From Proteobacteria bacterium UBA3413 (GTDB taxonomy: Bacteria > Pseudomonadota > Gammaproteobacteria > Magnimaribacterales > D2472), in NCBI GenBank assembly GCA_002358345.1, contig DEOR01000003.1, positions 24,998 to 61,186 of the forward strand: DNA of 36,189 bases, in the 5' to 3' direction. The translations under genes were made by a program, and so were the position numbers. Below the pieces are notes generated by a model. It did not search any database. It was given only the letters and a program-made list of their open reading frames with translations, and was not told the origin of the DNA. This document shows, one piece after another, positions 1 through 8,992 of the stretch. How positions within the stretch are numbered: the first letter of the stretch is position 1; every line of letters starts with the position of its first letter.

Positions 1-1
1 A

Positions 2-868
2 GGCAAGACCACAGGAACCCCTATAAGTTTGATTATCTATAATGAAGATCAAAGATCAGGGGATTATGCTAATCTTCAGGATACATTCAGACCCAATCAC
101 GCTGATATTACTTATCACGCAAAATATGGTCATAGAGATTACAGGGGCGGTGGCCGCTCGAGCGCTAGAGAAACAGCGATGAGAGTTGCTGCGGGAGCTG
201 TAGCAAAAAAATATTTAAACTCTCTTGGAGTTCAAACCACAGGTTATGTAAGCCAAATAGGTTCCATCAAAGCAGATTCTATTCAGCCGCAGGATGCCAT
301 AACAAATAAATATTTTTTTGCTGATACTCAAAAGATTTCAGATCTAGATCAGATGTTTGCAGAGTTAATCAAAGAAGGTAATTCTGTTGGGGCTAAATTG
401 GGAGTGTGTATTGAAAATTGCCCAGTCGGGCTTGGGGCGCCAGTATTTGACAAGTTAGATGCTGATTTGGCAAAAGCCATTATGAGCATTAATGCAGTTA
501 AATCTGTATCAATTGGTAATGTAGCTGGCATCTTGGATCTTAAGGGTTCAGAAATTAGAGATGAGATTCGTTCAGATGGCTTTGTTTCGAATAATGCCGG
601 CGGAATTTTAGGTGGCATTTCCAATGGCGATTCTATCAACATTGAGTTTCTTATCAAGCCAACCTCTAGCATTAAAACCAAGGGCCAAAGCATTAATACT
701 GATGGGGAAGAGGTCGATATTGAGGTTGCAGGCAGGCATGATCCTTGCGTTGGCCTAAGAGCAGTGCCCATAGCAGAAGCTATGTCTAATTTAGTCATCA
801 TGGATCATTTTCTTAGAAATCGCGCTCAATGTGGGGATATAGAACAATCTCTGCCATTTAAAAAATAA
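2..868 (+). CDS. aroC: Chorismate synthase, 5' end cut off by window edge
   Basis: Makes chorismate from 5-enolpyruvylshikimate-3-phosphate using reduced FMN, the last step of the shikimate pathway, in the cytoplasm. The reading frame is open from base 2, so the true start lies left of the window. The codons before the TTG at 29 already match the family, so that TTG is not the start. Visible family blocks are NEDQRSGDY, RPNHADITY, YRGGGRSSARETAMRVAAGA, MSINAVK, SNNAGGILGG and RHDPCVGLRAVPIAEA. The C-terminus is complete and ends at TAA 866-868. About 70 N-terminal residues are missing compared with E. coli AroC. leuC starts one base after the stop, so the two are probably co-transcribed and translationally coupled. 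The identification is very secure. Confidence 0.97.
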   Translation, partial: GKTTGTPISLIIYNEDQRSGDYANLQDTFRPNHADITYHAKYGHRDYRGGGRSSARETAMRVAAGAVAKKYLNSLGVQTTGYVSQIGSIKADSIQPQDAITNKYFFADTQKISDLDQMFAELIKEGNSVGAKLGVCIENCPVGLGAPVFDKLDADLAKAIMSINAVKSVSIGNVAGILDLKGSEIRDEIRSDGFVSNNAGGILGGISNGDSINIEFLIKPTSSIKTKGQSINTDGEEVDIEVAGRHDPCVGLRAVPIAEAMSNLVIMDHFLRNRAQCGDIEQSLPFKK

Positions 869-869
869 T

Positions 870-2270
870 ATGAAAAGCACGCTTTACGATAAGCTTTGGA
901 ATGAGCATCTTGTTCATGCCAATGATTCCGGCGAGGCTTTAATTTATATTGACCGGCACTACCTTCATGAGGTGACATCTCCACAAGCTTTTGAAGGATT
1001 AAGGTATAAAAACTTAGTGCCATGGAGACTTAATGCAAATATTGCTACCCCAGACCACAATGTCCCTACCACCCGAGGAAAATCATTTACCGCGGATTCC
1101 ATCGAAGATGAAATATCTAAAATTCAAGTTGTCGAATTAGATAAAAATTGCCATGAGTTTAATATTCAGCAATTTGATATCGAATCACCAGAGCAAGGAA
1201 TAGTTCATGTCATGGGCCCTGAGCTTGGTTATACACTCCCTGGCATGACAATTGTATGTGGGGACTCCCACACCTCTACTCACGGAGCATTTGGTTGCTT
1301 GGCAATGGGCATTGGCACCTCTGAGGTTGAGCATGTGCTAGCTACCCAGTGTTTACAAATCTCTAAATTAAAAAACATGCAAGTTATCTTTGAGGGGCAA
1401 CCCCGAGCCGGTGTCACTTCAAAAGACATTGTTCTGTATTTAATTAAATTAATTGGCACGGCAGGGGGCACAAGTCACGCAATGGAGTTCTCTGGTTCCT
1501 ATATTGATTCTATATCCATGGAATCAAGAATGACAATCTGCAATATGGCAATTGAGGCAGGCGCTAAAGTTGGCTTAATTGGCGTAGATCAAATTACTTT
1601 AGATTATGTAAAGTCTCATAGCTCTCTCTCTAGCGAAAACCTTAACCTTGCTCAAAATTTTTGGAAGACACTGAGATCTGATGATGGAGCGATTTTTGAT
1701 AAAAAGATTAATATTGATGTTGCTTTGATCAAACCTCAAGTTACATGGGGAACTTCGCCTGAGATGACCATTGATTTTGATGCAAAGATTCCTGTTGAAT
1801 CCAATACACCAAAAGATGAGTTAGAAAATTTTAAATTAGCTAAAGCCTATATGGGCCTTGAAGATGCTGAAACGCTGAAAGATCTTAGCTTTAATCGTGT
1901 ATTTATTGGTTCGTGTACCAATTCTAGAATTGAGGATTTAAGATTGGCTGCAGGCGTTATCAAAGGCCAGAAAGTTTCTGAGAAAATTACTGAAGCAATT
2001 GTGGTTCCAGGCTCAGGAATGGTAAAAGCGCAGGCAGAGGCCGAAGGTCTTGATACAATCTTTAAAGAGGCAGGTTTTTTATGGCGAGACCCTGGCTGCT
2101 CAATGTGCTTAGGAATGAACCCAGATCAATTGAAGCCTTATGAAAGATGCGCTTCTACTTCTAATAGAAATTTTGAGGGCAGGCAGGGTAATTTAGGTAG
2201 AACTCATTTAATGAGTCCAATCATGGCTGCATTAACTGCTATCCATGGCACCATCTCTGATCCCTCATGA
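870..2270 (+). CDS. leuC: 3-isopropylmalate dehydratase large subunit
   Basis: Large subunit of isopropylmalate isomerase, which interconverts 2- and 3-isopropylmalate in leucine synthesis together with LeuD. It is 466 aa, the same length as E. coli LeuC. The three cysteines that hold the [4Fe-4S] cluster are visible: Cys349 in FIGSCTNSR, and Cys410 and Cys413 in GCSMCLG. The blocks GDSHTSTHGAFG and CASTSNRNFEGRQG are typical. The ATG at 870 lies one base after the aroC stop and has no clear Shine-Dalgarno sequence, which fits coupling to aroC. The gene end overlaps leuD by four bases (ATGA), as expected for subunits of one enzyme. Confidence 0.98.
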   Translation: MKSTLYDKLWNEHLVHANDSGEALIYIDRHYLHEVTSPQAFEGLRYKNLVPWRLNANIATPDHNVPTTRGKSFTADSIEDEISKIQVVELDKNCHEFNIQQFDIESPEQGIVHVMGPELGYTLPGMTIVCGDSHTSTHGAFGCLAMGIGTSEVEHVLATQCLQISKLKNMQVIFEGQPRAGVTSKDIVLYLIKLIGTAGGTSHAMEFSGSYIDSISMESRMTICNMAIEAGAKVGLIGVDQITLDYVKSHSSLSSENLNLAQNFWKTLRSDDGAIFDKKINIDVALIKPQVTWGTSPEMTIDFDAKIPVESNTPKDELENFKLAKAYMGLEDAETLKDLSFNRVFIGSCTNSRIEDLRLAAGVIKGQKVSEKITEAIVVPGSGMVKAQAEAEGLDTIFKEAGFLWRDPGCSMCLGMNPDQLKPYERCASTSNRNFEGRQGNLGRTHLMSPIMAALTAIHGTISDPS

Positions 2271-2896
2271 GCAATTCAAGTATCCAGGGGGTAGTAGCCC
2301 CATTTGATAGAGATAATATTGATACCGATCAAATCATCCCAACCGAATACCTCAAATCAATTAAAAAATTTGGGTTTGGAGATTACTTGTTTGATGGATG
2401 GAGGTATCTGGATCAAGGCCGCCTCGGCATGATCCCTAGCGAGAGATCTATTAATCAAGAGTTCATTCTCAATCAGCCTGCTTTTCAGAGCTCCACCATA
2501 CTTCTGACTCGTGATAATTTTGGATGCGGCTCAAGTCGAGAGCACGCAGTTTGGGCGCTTAGAGATTTTGGATTTCAAGCCGTGATAGCAAGCTCATTTG
2601 GCGATATTTTTTATAATAATTGTTTTAAAAATCAAATTCTTCCAATTCAAATTTCTAAAGAAAACATTACCCTGCTATTTGAGCTATCAACCCTTGGTCC
2701 TCAAAGTTTTGAAATTAGCTTGATTGAACAAGAGATTAAAGCTGGGAACATTTCTATGTCTTTTGAGGTTGAGGCCAATCAAATCAATCGGATCATTCAC
2801 AACTTAGATGATATTGATATCACTTTAAAAAATAAAGAACGCATTGAGTTATTTGAGATGAACAGAAGAAACGCAAGACCTTGGATTTTTGAATAA
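2267..2896 (+). CDS. leuD: 3-isopropylmalate dehydratase small subunit
   Basis: Small 'swivel' subunit that completes the LeuCD isomerase of leucine synthesis. It is 209 aa, close to the usual 200 or so. The block APFDRDNIDTDQIIPTEYLK near the N-terminus and DNFGCGSSREHAVWAL around residues 85-100 are diagnostic; the second contributes substrate contacts in the aconitase fold. The start ATG shares bases with the leuC stop codon (ATGA overlap). leuB follows after 20 bases, the largest gap in the whole aroC-purF gene run. Confidence 0.98.
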   Translation: MSNSSIQGVVAPFDRDNIDTDQIIPTEYLKSIKKFGFGDYLFDGWRYLDQGRLGMIPSERSINQEFILNQPAFQSSTILLTRDNFGCGSSREHAVWALRDFGFQAVIASSFGDIFYNNCFKNQILPIQISKENITLLFELSTLGPQSFEISLIEQEIKAGNISMSFEVEANQINRIIHNLDDIDITLKNKERIELFEMNRRNARPWIFE

Positions 2897-2916
2897 ATTT
2901 AATACTTGAGAGAACT

Positions 2917-3993
2917 ATGACTAAGCAAATTTTAATACTGCCTGGAGATGGCATTGGCAAAGAAGTTACAGCATCTGCTGTAGAGGTTCTGAATTATCTT
3001 ATTGAAGCTCATAATTTAGATTTTCAAGTGCTAGAGAAAGAAGTAGGGGGAACGTCTTATGATCTGCATGGCAAGCCTCTAACTGACGAAACTTTAGAAA
3101 TAGCAAAAAAATCAGATGCAGTATTATTTGGAGCAGTGGGCGGCCCGCAATGGGATCATCTGGGTTGGGATGTTCGGCCAGAACAGGCATTACTAGGTCT
3201 CAGAAAATCACTTGGTTTATTTGCAAATCTTAGACCAGCATTTTTATTTAATGATCTGGCTTCTGCGTCCCCTTTAAAAAATCATATTATTGAAAACCTA
3301 GACATTTTAATTGTCAGAGAGCTGACGGGTGGAGTCTATTTTGGTGAGCCCAGAGGTTTAGTTGAAGATGCAAGTCCAAAATATGCCTTTAATACCATGG
3401 TTTATAATGAAGATGAGATTAGACGTATTGCAAAGGTTGCATTTGAGGCTGCAATGAATAGGAATAAGAAATTATGTTCTGTAGAAAAAGCAAATGTTCT
3501 AGAAGTATCAAAATTTTGGCGAGACATAGTGACAGAGATGGGCCCGGAATATCCAGAGGTTGAGCTTTCACACCAACTTGCTGATAACACGGCTATGCAG
3601 CTTGTACTTAACCCTAACCAATATGATGTGATTGTTTCCGGCAATCTATTCGGAGATATTTTATCTGATATAGCGGCCACTCTCACTGGGTCCATTGGAA
3701 TGCTCCCTTCTGCATCGCTGAATAGCTCTGGGCAAGGAATGTATGAACCATGCCACGGCAGTGCTCCCGATATTGCTGGGCAAGGCGTTGCTAATCCTTT
3801 GGCTATGATTTCTTCTTTAGCCATGGCCCTAGAGTACTCATTGGATCGAAAAGATCTGGCGGTGAAGATTGAGTCCGCAATCAAAGCTTTTATTGACGAG
3901 GGCCATAGAACTAAAGATATAACAACAAGCGCAGACTTCATTAAAACTCATGAAGTAGCCCCAATCCTGATTCGCTTTCTTAAAAATGAATAA
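2917..3993 (+). CDS. leuB: 3-isopropylmalate dehydrogenase
   Basis: NAD-dependent oxidative decarboxylation of 3-isopropylmalate to 2-oxoisocaproate, the third leucine-specific step. It is 358 aa (E. coli 363). The N-terminal ILPGDGIGKEV, the VRELTGGVYFGEPRG block with the active-site tyrosine, VSGNLFGDILSD with metal-binding aspartates, and the C-terminal nucleotide-binding EPCHGSAPDIAGQGVANP are all present. A GAGAG sequence about 7 bases before the ATG can act as ribosome binding site. The 3' end overlaps the next gene by 8 bases. leuA is not in the window, so leucine synthesis needs at least one unlinked gene. Confidence 0.98.
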   Translation: MTKQILILPGDGIGKEVTASAVEVLNYLIEAHNLDFQVLEKEVGGTSYDLHGKPLTDETLEIAKKSDAVLFGAVGGPQWDHLGWDVRPEQALLGLRKSLGLFANLRPAFLFNDLASASPLKNHIIENLDILIVRELTGGVYFGEPRGLVEDASPKYAFNTMVYNEDEIRRIAKVAFEAAMNRNKKLCSVEKANVLEVSKFWRDIVTEMGPEYPEVELSHQLADNTAMQLVLNPNQYDVIVSGNLFGDILSDIAATLTGSIGMLPSASLNSSGQGMYEPCHGSAPDIAGQGVANPLAMISSLAMALEYSLDRKDLAVKIESAIKAFIDEGHRTKDITTSADFIKTHEVAPILIRFLKNE

Positions 3994-5008
3994 TTTACCC
4001 ATTAATCTTGCTTTAGTTGGAGCTACCGGGGTCGTAGGGGCAAAAATTATTAAGCTGTTAGAAAAAAAATCTTTTCCTTTGGCTAATTTTATCCCCTTGG
4101 GACATTCAACGGTGGGCAATAGCATTAGTCTGAACAGCGAAGATTATATTGTCCAATCTTTAGAATCTTTTGAACCAACATCGGTTGATTTAATTATTTT
4201 TGCAGCTGGTTCTGCTGTTGCAGATACTTATGCTAGAGCTTTTGTGAAAGCAGGAGCTTATGTTATTGATCTCTCTTCTCATTTTCGTTACCAGGACGAT
4301 GTCCCCTTAGTTATTCCAGAAATAAATGGCTATCTGTTGGATCAGCTAGAAAAGCCAAGCTTGATAGCAAATCCTAATTGCTCTACCGCACAATTATTAA
4401 TGGCGCTTAAGCCTATCCATGATGAGCTCAATATTGAGCTAATGAATGTCGCAACCTATCAAGCAGTTTCAGGGACTGGCAAGGCAGCACTAGAGGAGCT
4501 CCACAATCAAACCTATTTTCAAGACTCCCCTCAATTACCATCTGTTTACCCAAAGCAGATAGCTTTTAATGTTATTCCTCAATGTGATGTTTTTCTTGAT
4601 AATGATTTCACCAAAGAAGAAATGAAATTAACCTGGGAAACTCATAAAATTTTAGATCCTAAGATTTTTGTTCAAGCAACCTGCGTCAGAGTTCCCGTGT
4701 TCAATGGTCATTCAGAGGCTGTATTCTTTAAGGTCTCGCACAAGAGCTCACGCGATCATATTATTAGTATTTTAAATAATGCTGAGGGAATTAAAGTGAT
4801 TGATAATCCCCAAAAACTTGAATATCCAACCCCTGTGGAGCATGCCAATGATACAGAGGATGTTTTTGTAGGAAGAATTAGGGTGCAAGAGTTAGCAGGA
4901 GATACTTGGGTTTCCTTGTGGATTGTTGCTGATAATGTATATGGTAAGGGCGCTGCACTAAATGCAGTTCAAATTGCTGAGAGGCTATTTAACTCCAATA
5001 AATTTTAG
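3986..5008 (+). CDS. asd: Aspartate-semialdehyde dehydrogenase
   Basis: Reduces aspartyl phosphate to aspartate semialdehyde, the second step toward lysine, threonine, methionine and diaminopimelate. It is 340 aa. It has an N-terminal nucleotide-binding motif VGATGVVG, the catalytic Cys132 in ANPNCSTAQ, the YQAVSGTGKAA block, and the substrate Arg235 and His242 in RVPVFNGHSEAV. The catalytic Cys matters because pseudomonads carry a Cys-less relative (Usg-1) in this leuB-fimV position. Here there is a single gene with the active residues, so it is probably the working enzyme. It starts inside leuB (8-base overlap) and ends directly against fimV. Aspartate kinase, the preceding enzyme, is encoded at 33508-34719. 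Confidence 0.93.
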   Translation: MNNLPINLALVGATGVVGAKIIKLLEKKSFPLANFIPLGHSTVGNSISLNSEDYIVQSLESFEPTSVDLIIFAAGSAVADTYARAFVKAGAYVIDLSSHFRYQDDVPLVIPEINGYLLDQLEKPSLIANPNCSTAQLLMALKPIHDELNIELMNVATYQAVSGTGKAALEELHNQTYFQDSPQLPSVYPKQIAFNVIPQCDVFLDNDFTKEEMKLTWETHKILDPKIFVQATCVRVPVFNGHSEAVFFKVSHKSSRDHIISILNNAEGIKVIDNPQKLEYPTPVEHANDTEDVFVGRIRVQELAGDTWVSLWIVADNVYGKGAALNAVQIAERLFNSNKF

Positions 5009-6385
5009 ATGAAAAAAATATTTGTTCTACTTGCGTTTCTGATTACCACCGTTAATGCTCAAGGTATCATTGGGAGCCCTGAAGTTTCAGTAAACTCTCA
5101 GGGTAATTTTCTAATCACTATTCAAATTAAAGATACTCCTTCTCTGACTGAGGCGGATATTCAGTTAATGGATTTTAAATCAACAGATTCTTTGCCAGAG
5201 AAGACATTGCAATATTTCTTATTTGAAGATTTAGAGAGTTTTCAAAGATTAACTCTAGCTTTGCCTACAACTTTTCAAGAATCATATTTTTCATTTCGAT
5301 TACAAGCAGGCCCGCAGCTCTCCAAAGATATATTCATCTTTTTGCCACAAAATACCCTTCGAGAATCCCAGGAGCAAGAATTATCTTTTAAATTGCCAGC
5401 TAAGAAAATATCTGGTCAGTTTCAGCGATATGATATCCAGGCCGCTCTGTCTGGGACTTCGGAATCTAGCCCTAATGAAATAGTTGAAAATAAACCAACC
5501 CTTGTCTCGAGCGCTGAAATCAATTCCTCTTCTGAAATTCAATTGCAGCTGGCTCCTCAAAAAATAAGGAGTGACCAGGTTGAAACAATATGGAGCGTGG
5601 CGAAATCTGTTGAAAAGGATTTCAATGCCTCTATTTACCAGCTCATGTGGGCTTTTTATTTAGAAAATCCTAATGCTTTTATTGATGAGAATATTAATTT
5701 AGTGAGAAATGATGTAGATCTAGTAATACCTTCTTCAGAATTAGTGCAATCCACAAGCGGGGCGGATGCAAAGTCTGCAGTTAATTTTATGTCTTCTCGC
5801 ACTGCAAGCAAATCGTTGATTTCTAGTGGCCAATTAATTTTAACTGCTCCTAAGAACACTCAGATAGCACCAAGAAAAGAGCCAATGAATTTAACAACCG
5901 ATCCTGAGCTTGAGATCCCCAGTCCTGACTTACTTCAAGATAATATCAATCTTTCAGGCGATGAGATAATAGATAAAAATACCTCCATTATCTCGTTGAA
6001 TCTTGAGGGTACTGAGTTGCCAGAATCTTTACCTTCAGAATCTAATGCTGCACAAGCATTTCAGTTAAAAGATCTTTTTTGGGTAGGCTTTCTTTCTTTG
6101 ATCCTAGGATTTTTTATAGCCTTGATACTGATTCGCTTTAATCGCCACTCTTCATTTACCAAAACAGCAGTTGAGGAAGATCTATCCGAGGAGAATGCAA
6201 CTACCTTTCAAGCTAATCTCAGTATTTCAAATGATATTGAGACTCAGGAGTTAGATTTAGTTCGCACCTACGTTGATATGGGTGATTGGGAGAATGCCGA
6301 AAAAATTCTTCAAAAATTAATTTTACATTCTTCCAGTGTAGAGATAGTGGCTGAAGCAAAGGAAATTCTAGAGAAACAGACCTAA
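5009..6385 (+). CDS. fimV: Short FimV-like inner-membrane protein
   Basis: FimV proteins are single-pass polar or envelope proteins that in Pseudomonas organise type IV pili and polar signalling. This one is 458 aa, about half the length of the well-known FimV/HubP proteins. In order: a signal peptide (residues 1-18, cleavage plausible after VNA), a divergent N-terminal FimV domain, the conserved FimV peptidoglycan-binding-like segment near residues 190-245 (ending YLENPNAFIDENINL), a Ser/Asn-rich linker, one membrane segment at about 356-375, an acidic stretch, and the conserved FimV C-terminal helical motif at about 415-458 (ELDLVRTYVDMGDWENAEKIL). The position between asd and truA is the same as in Pseudomonas. 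The first ATG directly follows the asd stop, with no visible Shine-Dalgarno sequence. No pilus genes are present here, so the exact role is uncertain. Confidence 0.85.
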   Translation: MKKIFVLLAFLITTVNAQGIIGSPEVSVNSQGNFLITIQIKDTPSLTEADIQLMDFKSTDSLPEKTLQYFLFEDLESFQRLTLALPTTFQESYFSFRLQAGPQLSKDIFIFLPQNTLRESQEQELSFKLPAKKISGQFQRYDIQAALSGTSESSPNEIVENKPTLVSSAEINSSSEIQLQLAPQKIRSDQVETIWSVAKSVEKDFNASIYQLMWAFYLENPNAFIDENINLVRNDVDLVIPSSELVQSTSGADAKSAVNFMSSRTASKSLISSGQLILTAPKNTQIAPRKEPMNLTTDPELEIPSPDLLQDNINLSGDEIIDKNTSIISLNLEGTELPESLPSESNAAQAFQLKDLFWVGFLSLILGFFIALILIRFNRHSSFTKTAVEEDLSEENATTFQANLSISNDIETQELDLVRTYVDMGDWENAEKILQKLILHSSSVEIVAEAKEILEKQT

Positions 6386-6388
6386 CCT

Positions 6389-7183
6389 GTGAAATTTGTT
6401 GGAGTCTGTCAATATGATGGGTCTAGTTTTTCTGGATTTCAGTCGCAACCAAATGCTAGCTCAGTTCAAGACGCGCTCGAAAAAGCAATTATATCTGTAG
6501 GTCAGGTAACGGAGAGAATGAATTATTCTGGCAGAACTGATGCTGGAGTGCACGCCTTAGGTCAAGTATTTGATTTTAAATCAACCGATAGCCGAACGAT
6601 TGATCAGTGGCTGAAGGGAATAAATTCAGCTTTACCTGATTCTATTGCTGTAATCTCTCTGCAAGAAATTTCTGAAGGTTTTCATTCAAGGTTTGATGCT
6701 ATTAAAAGAAAGTATGCATACATCATCTATACAGGTAAAACGCGACCTATATTTCTAAAAGATTATGTATTTTGGGAAAAAAATAAATTAGATATTAACG
6801 TAATGAAAGCAGAAGCGGCTCATATGATAGGCCAGCATAACTTTAGCGCATTTCGAGGATCTAAATGCACGGCCAATAACCCCACCAGGACCATTGAATA
6901 CATTGAGATACAGCAGAAAGAAGACTTTATTGTGATTACTATCTCAGCAAATGCCTATTTGTATAATATGGTCAGAATTATAGTGGGAACTTTAATGGAT
7001 ATAGCGACAGGAAGGTTACAAGGCAGCATGTTAGACATTTTAAAATCAGAAAATAGGCTTAATGCAGGTAAAACGGCACAATCCCAAGGTTTATTTTTTT
7101 TAGGAGCTGAATACAAAGATATTTCGTTGCCTGATCCCGTGCATCCAGCTTCATTGTTTAGCAGTCTCTTAGGCATACAATGA
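6389..7183 (+). CDS. truA: tRNA pseudouridine(38-40) synthase
   Basis: Isomerises uridines 38-40 in the anticodon arm of many tRNAs. It is 264 aa (E. coli 270). The catalytic Asp51 lies in SGRTDAGVHALGQV, and the later blocks KRKYAYIIY, GQHNFSAFRGS and YNMVRIIVGTLMDI are typical. The start is GTG at 6389, three bases after the fimV stop. Translation from this GTG gives the expected N-terminus MKFVGVCQYDG, so no longer form is needed. The stop overlaps trpF by four bases. truA next to trpF and accD is a classic gammaproteobacterial arrangement. Confidence 0.97.
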   Translation: MKFVGVCQYDGSSFSGFQSQPNASSVQDALEKAIISVGQVTERMNYSGRTDAGVHALGQVFDFKSTDSRTIDQWLKGINSALPDSIAVISLQEISEGFHSRFDAIKRKYAYIIYTGKTRPIFLKDYVFWEKNKLDINVMKAEAAHMIGQHNFSAFRGSKCTANNPTRTIEYIEIQQKEDFIVITISANAYLYNMVRIIVGTLMDIATGRLQGSMLDILKSENRLNAGKTAQSQGLFFLGAEYKDISLPDPVHPASLFSSLLGIQ

Positions 7184-7794
7184 AGCTAAAATTTTGTGGT
7201 CTGAGCACTCTAAATTCTCTCAAGCATGCATGCGACCTAGGCGCTCATTACGCTGGATTTATATTCGCTGATCGCAGCCCTAGAAAAGTCAATCAAGAGT
7301 TTATGGACCAATTAGCCTCATTTAACTTCCATCAAACCATTCCCGTCTGCGTATTTGTCAATCCATCAGCTGTATTTGTGGAGCAAGTTATTGCGAGTCT
7401 GCCAACTGCCATCTTGCAATTTCATGGAGATGAATCTGATCAATTTTGCAGTCAATTCAATAAACCTTTTTGGAAAAGCGTTGCAGTTAAAGACGCCTCG
7501 TCTCTGCCATTAATTTTAAGCAACGGACACCCTTCAGCACAAGCGATTTTATTAGAAACATTCTCTGTAAATCTTGATGGAGGCACAGGTCAAACTTTTG
7601 ACTGGGATATTATTAAAGACATCAATTTGAGTAACGGATATGTTTTAGCTGGAGGGATTAATGCCGCTAATATTGATGCCGCTATTTCTCTGAATCCATG
7701 GTGTATTGATATAAACTCTGGGGTAGAATCACAGCTTGGATTAAAAGACACCTTATTAATGACCGAGATCATGCAGAGATTTAACCATGGATAA
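7180..7794 (+). CDS. trpF: Phosphoribosylanthranilate isomerase
   Basis: Amadori rearrangement of phosphoribosylanthranilate to CdRP in tryptophan synthesis, on a (beta/alpha)8 barrel. It is 204 aa, monofunctional. The general-base cysteine is Cys6 in KFCG. FADRSPRKV, LQFHGDES, GGTGQTFDW and the phosphate-binding LAGGINAANI and DINSGVES blocks are visible. The residue eight positions before GGTG, where the family normally has the general-acid Asp of the LLD motif, is Glu126 (codon GAA) here. This is a conservative change that may still work. It starts by ATGA overlap with truA and overlaps trpB by 8 bases. Confidence 0.94.
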   Translation: MKLKFCGLSTLNSLKHACDLGAHYAGFIFADRSPRKVNQEFMDQLASFNFHQTIPVCVFVNPSAVFVEQVIASLPTAILQFHGDESDQFCSQFNKPFWKSVAVKDASSLPLILSNGHPSAQAILLETFSVNLDGGTGQTFDWDIIKDINLSNGYVLAGGINAANIDAAISLNPWCIDINSGVESQLGLKDTLLMTEIMQRFNHG

Positions 7795-8992
7795 TTTAAC
7801 TGATTTACCAAATGCCGAAGGTTTCTTTGGGGAGTATGGCGGAAAATTTGTTCCTGAAACCTTGATGTTTGCTTTGCAGGAGCTAGAAGAGACTTATGCC
7901 AGACTTAAAAAGGACCCGGATTTTCTTAAAACATTCGATCATGATTTAACTCAATTTGTAGGAAGACCTTCCCCGCTATATTTTGCAGAGAGACTAACCC
8001 AGCATTACAGGGGACCTCAAATCTGGTTAAAGCGGGAAGACTTAAATCATACTGGTGCTCACAAAATCAATAATACCGTTGGTCAGATATTATTAGCAAA
8101 AGCGATGGGCAAGAAACGAATTATTGCAGAAACTGGCGCTGGACAGCATGGCGTTGCGACTGCAACCGTTGCTGCGCGATTAGGCTTAGAGTGTCATATT
8201 TACATGGGTGCCGCAGACGTCCAAAGACAATCATTAAATGTTTACCGTATCAAGTTGCTTGGGGCAACAGTTCACCCGGTTGATTCTGGAACAGCAACCT
8301 TAAAAGATGCATTAAATGAAGCTTTGAGGGACTGGGTAACAAACATAGACGACACTTACTACATTATCGGTAGTGTTACAGGCCCGCACCCATACCCCAT
8401 GATTGTTAGAGATTTTAATTCTATTGTTGGAAGAGAGTTAAGGGAGCAGTCTGTCACACTCTTTGGTGGATTTCCCGAGGCAATCATTGCATGTGTAGGT
8501 GGCGGCTCAAATGCCATGGGCATTTTTTATCCTTTTATTAAAGAAACTGAAGTTCAGTTATTTGGGGTGGAGGCAGCTGGTAGTGGCATTGAAACAGGCA
8601 AGCATGCGGCCCCATTGAATGACGGCCAGCCAGGTATTTTACATGGGGCCAAGAGTTATTTGATGCAAGATAAGAATGGCCAAGTCCTAGATACTCATTC
8701 TATTTCTGCTGGTTTGGATTACCCCGGGGTCGGTCCAGAGCACTCTAATTTAAAAGATTCAGGGCGAGCAAAATACTTAGCTGTAAATGATGAAGAAGCA
8801 TTACGTGCATTTCACATGGTTACTCGATTGGAGGGCATTATGCCGGCATTAGAAACAGCTCATGCATTCGCTGCGCTGGATTATCTTACAGATACATTTA
8901 GCGACACTGACAACATTGTGGTCAATGTTTCTGGAAGAGGCGATAAAGACATCAATACAGTTGCAACCATGGATGGTATTTCTCTTGAGTAG
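7787..8992 (+). CDS. trpB: Tryptophan synthase beta chain
   Basis: PLP-dependent condensation of indole with serine to make tryptophan, in an alpha2beta2 complex with TrpA. It is 401 aa (E. coli 397). The PLP lysine is Lys93 in HTGAHKINNT. The phosphate-binding loop GGGSNAMG, the N-terminal GEYGGKFVPETL, AETGAGQHGVATATVAA and C-terminal VNVSGRGDKD are canonical. AGAGA upstream of the ATG may serve as ribosome binding site. The gene overlaps trpF by 8 bases and trpA by 8 bases, matching the need for balanced subunit synthesis. Confidence 0.98.
   Translation: MDNLTDLPNAEGFFGEYGGKFVPETLMFALQELEETYARLKKDPDFLKTFDHDLTQFVGRPSPLYFAERLTQHYRGPQIWLKREDLNHTGAHKINNTVGQILLAKAMGKKRIIAETGAGQHGVATATVAARLGLECHIYMGAADVQRQSLNVYRIKLLGATVHPVDSGTATLKDALNEALRDWVTNIDDTYYIIGSVTGPHPYPMIVRDFNSIVGRELREQSVTLFGGFPEAIIACVGGGSNAMGIFYPFIKETEVQLFGVEAAGSGIETGKHAAPLNDGQPGILHGAKSYLMQDKNGQVLDTHSISAGLDYPGVGPEHSNLKDSGRAKYLAVNDEEALRAFHMVTRLEGIMPALETAHAFAALDYLTDTFSDTDNIVVNVSGRGDKDINTVATMDGISLE

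Noticed and set aside
3402..3941. 179-codon minus-strand open frame inside leuB
   Set aside because: It is antisense to leuB with no recognisable domain or ribosome binding site; treated as a shadow.
8862..8984. Upstream extension of the trpA frame starting at 8862
   Set aside because: It overlaps trpB heavily, its translation does not resemble TrpA, and the TTG at 8985 gives a family-like N-terminus with E. coli numbering.
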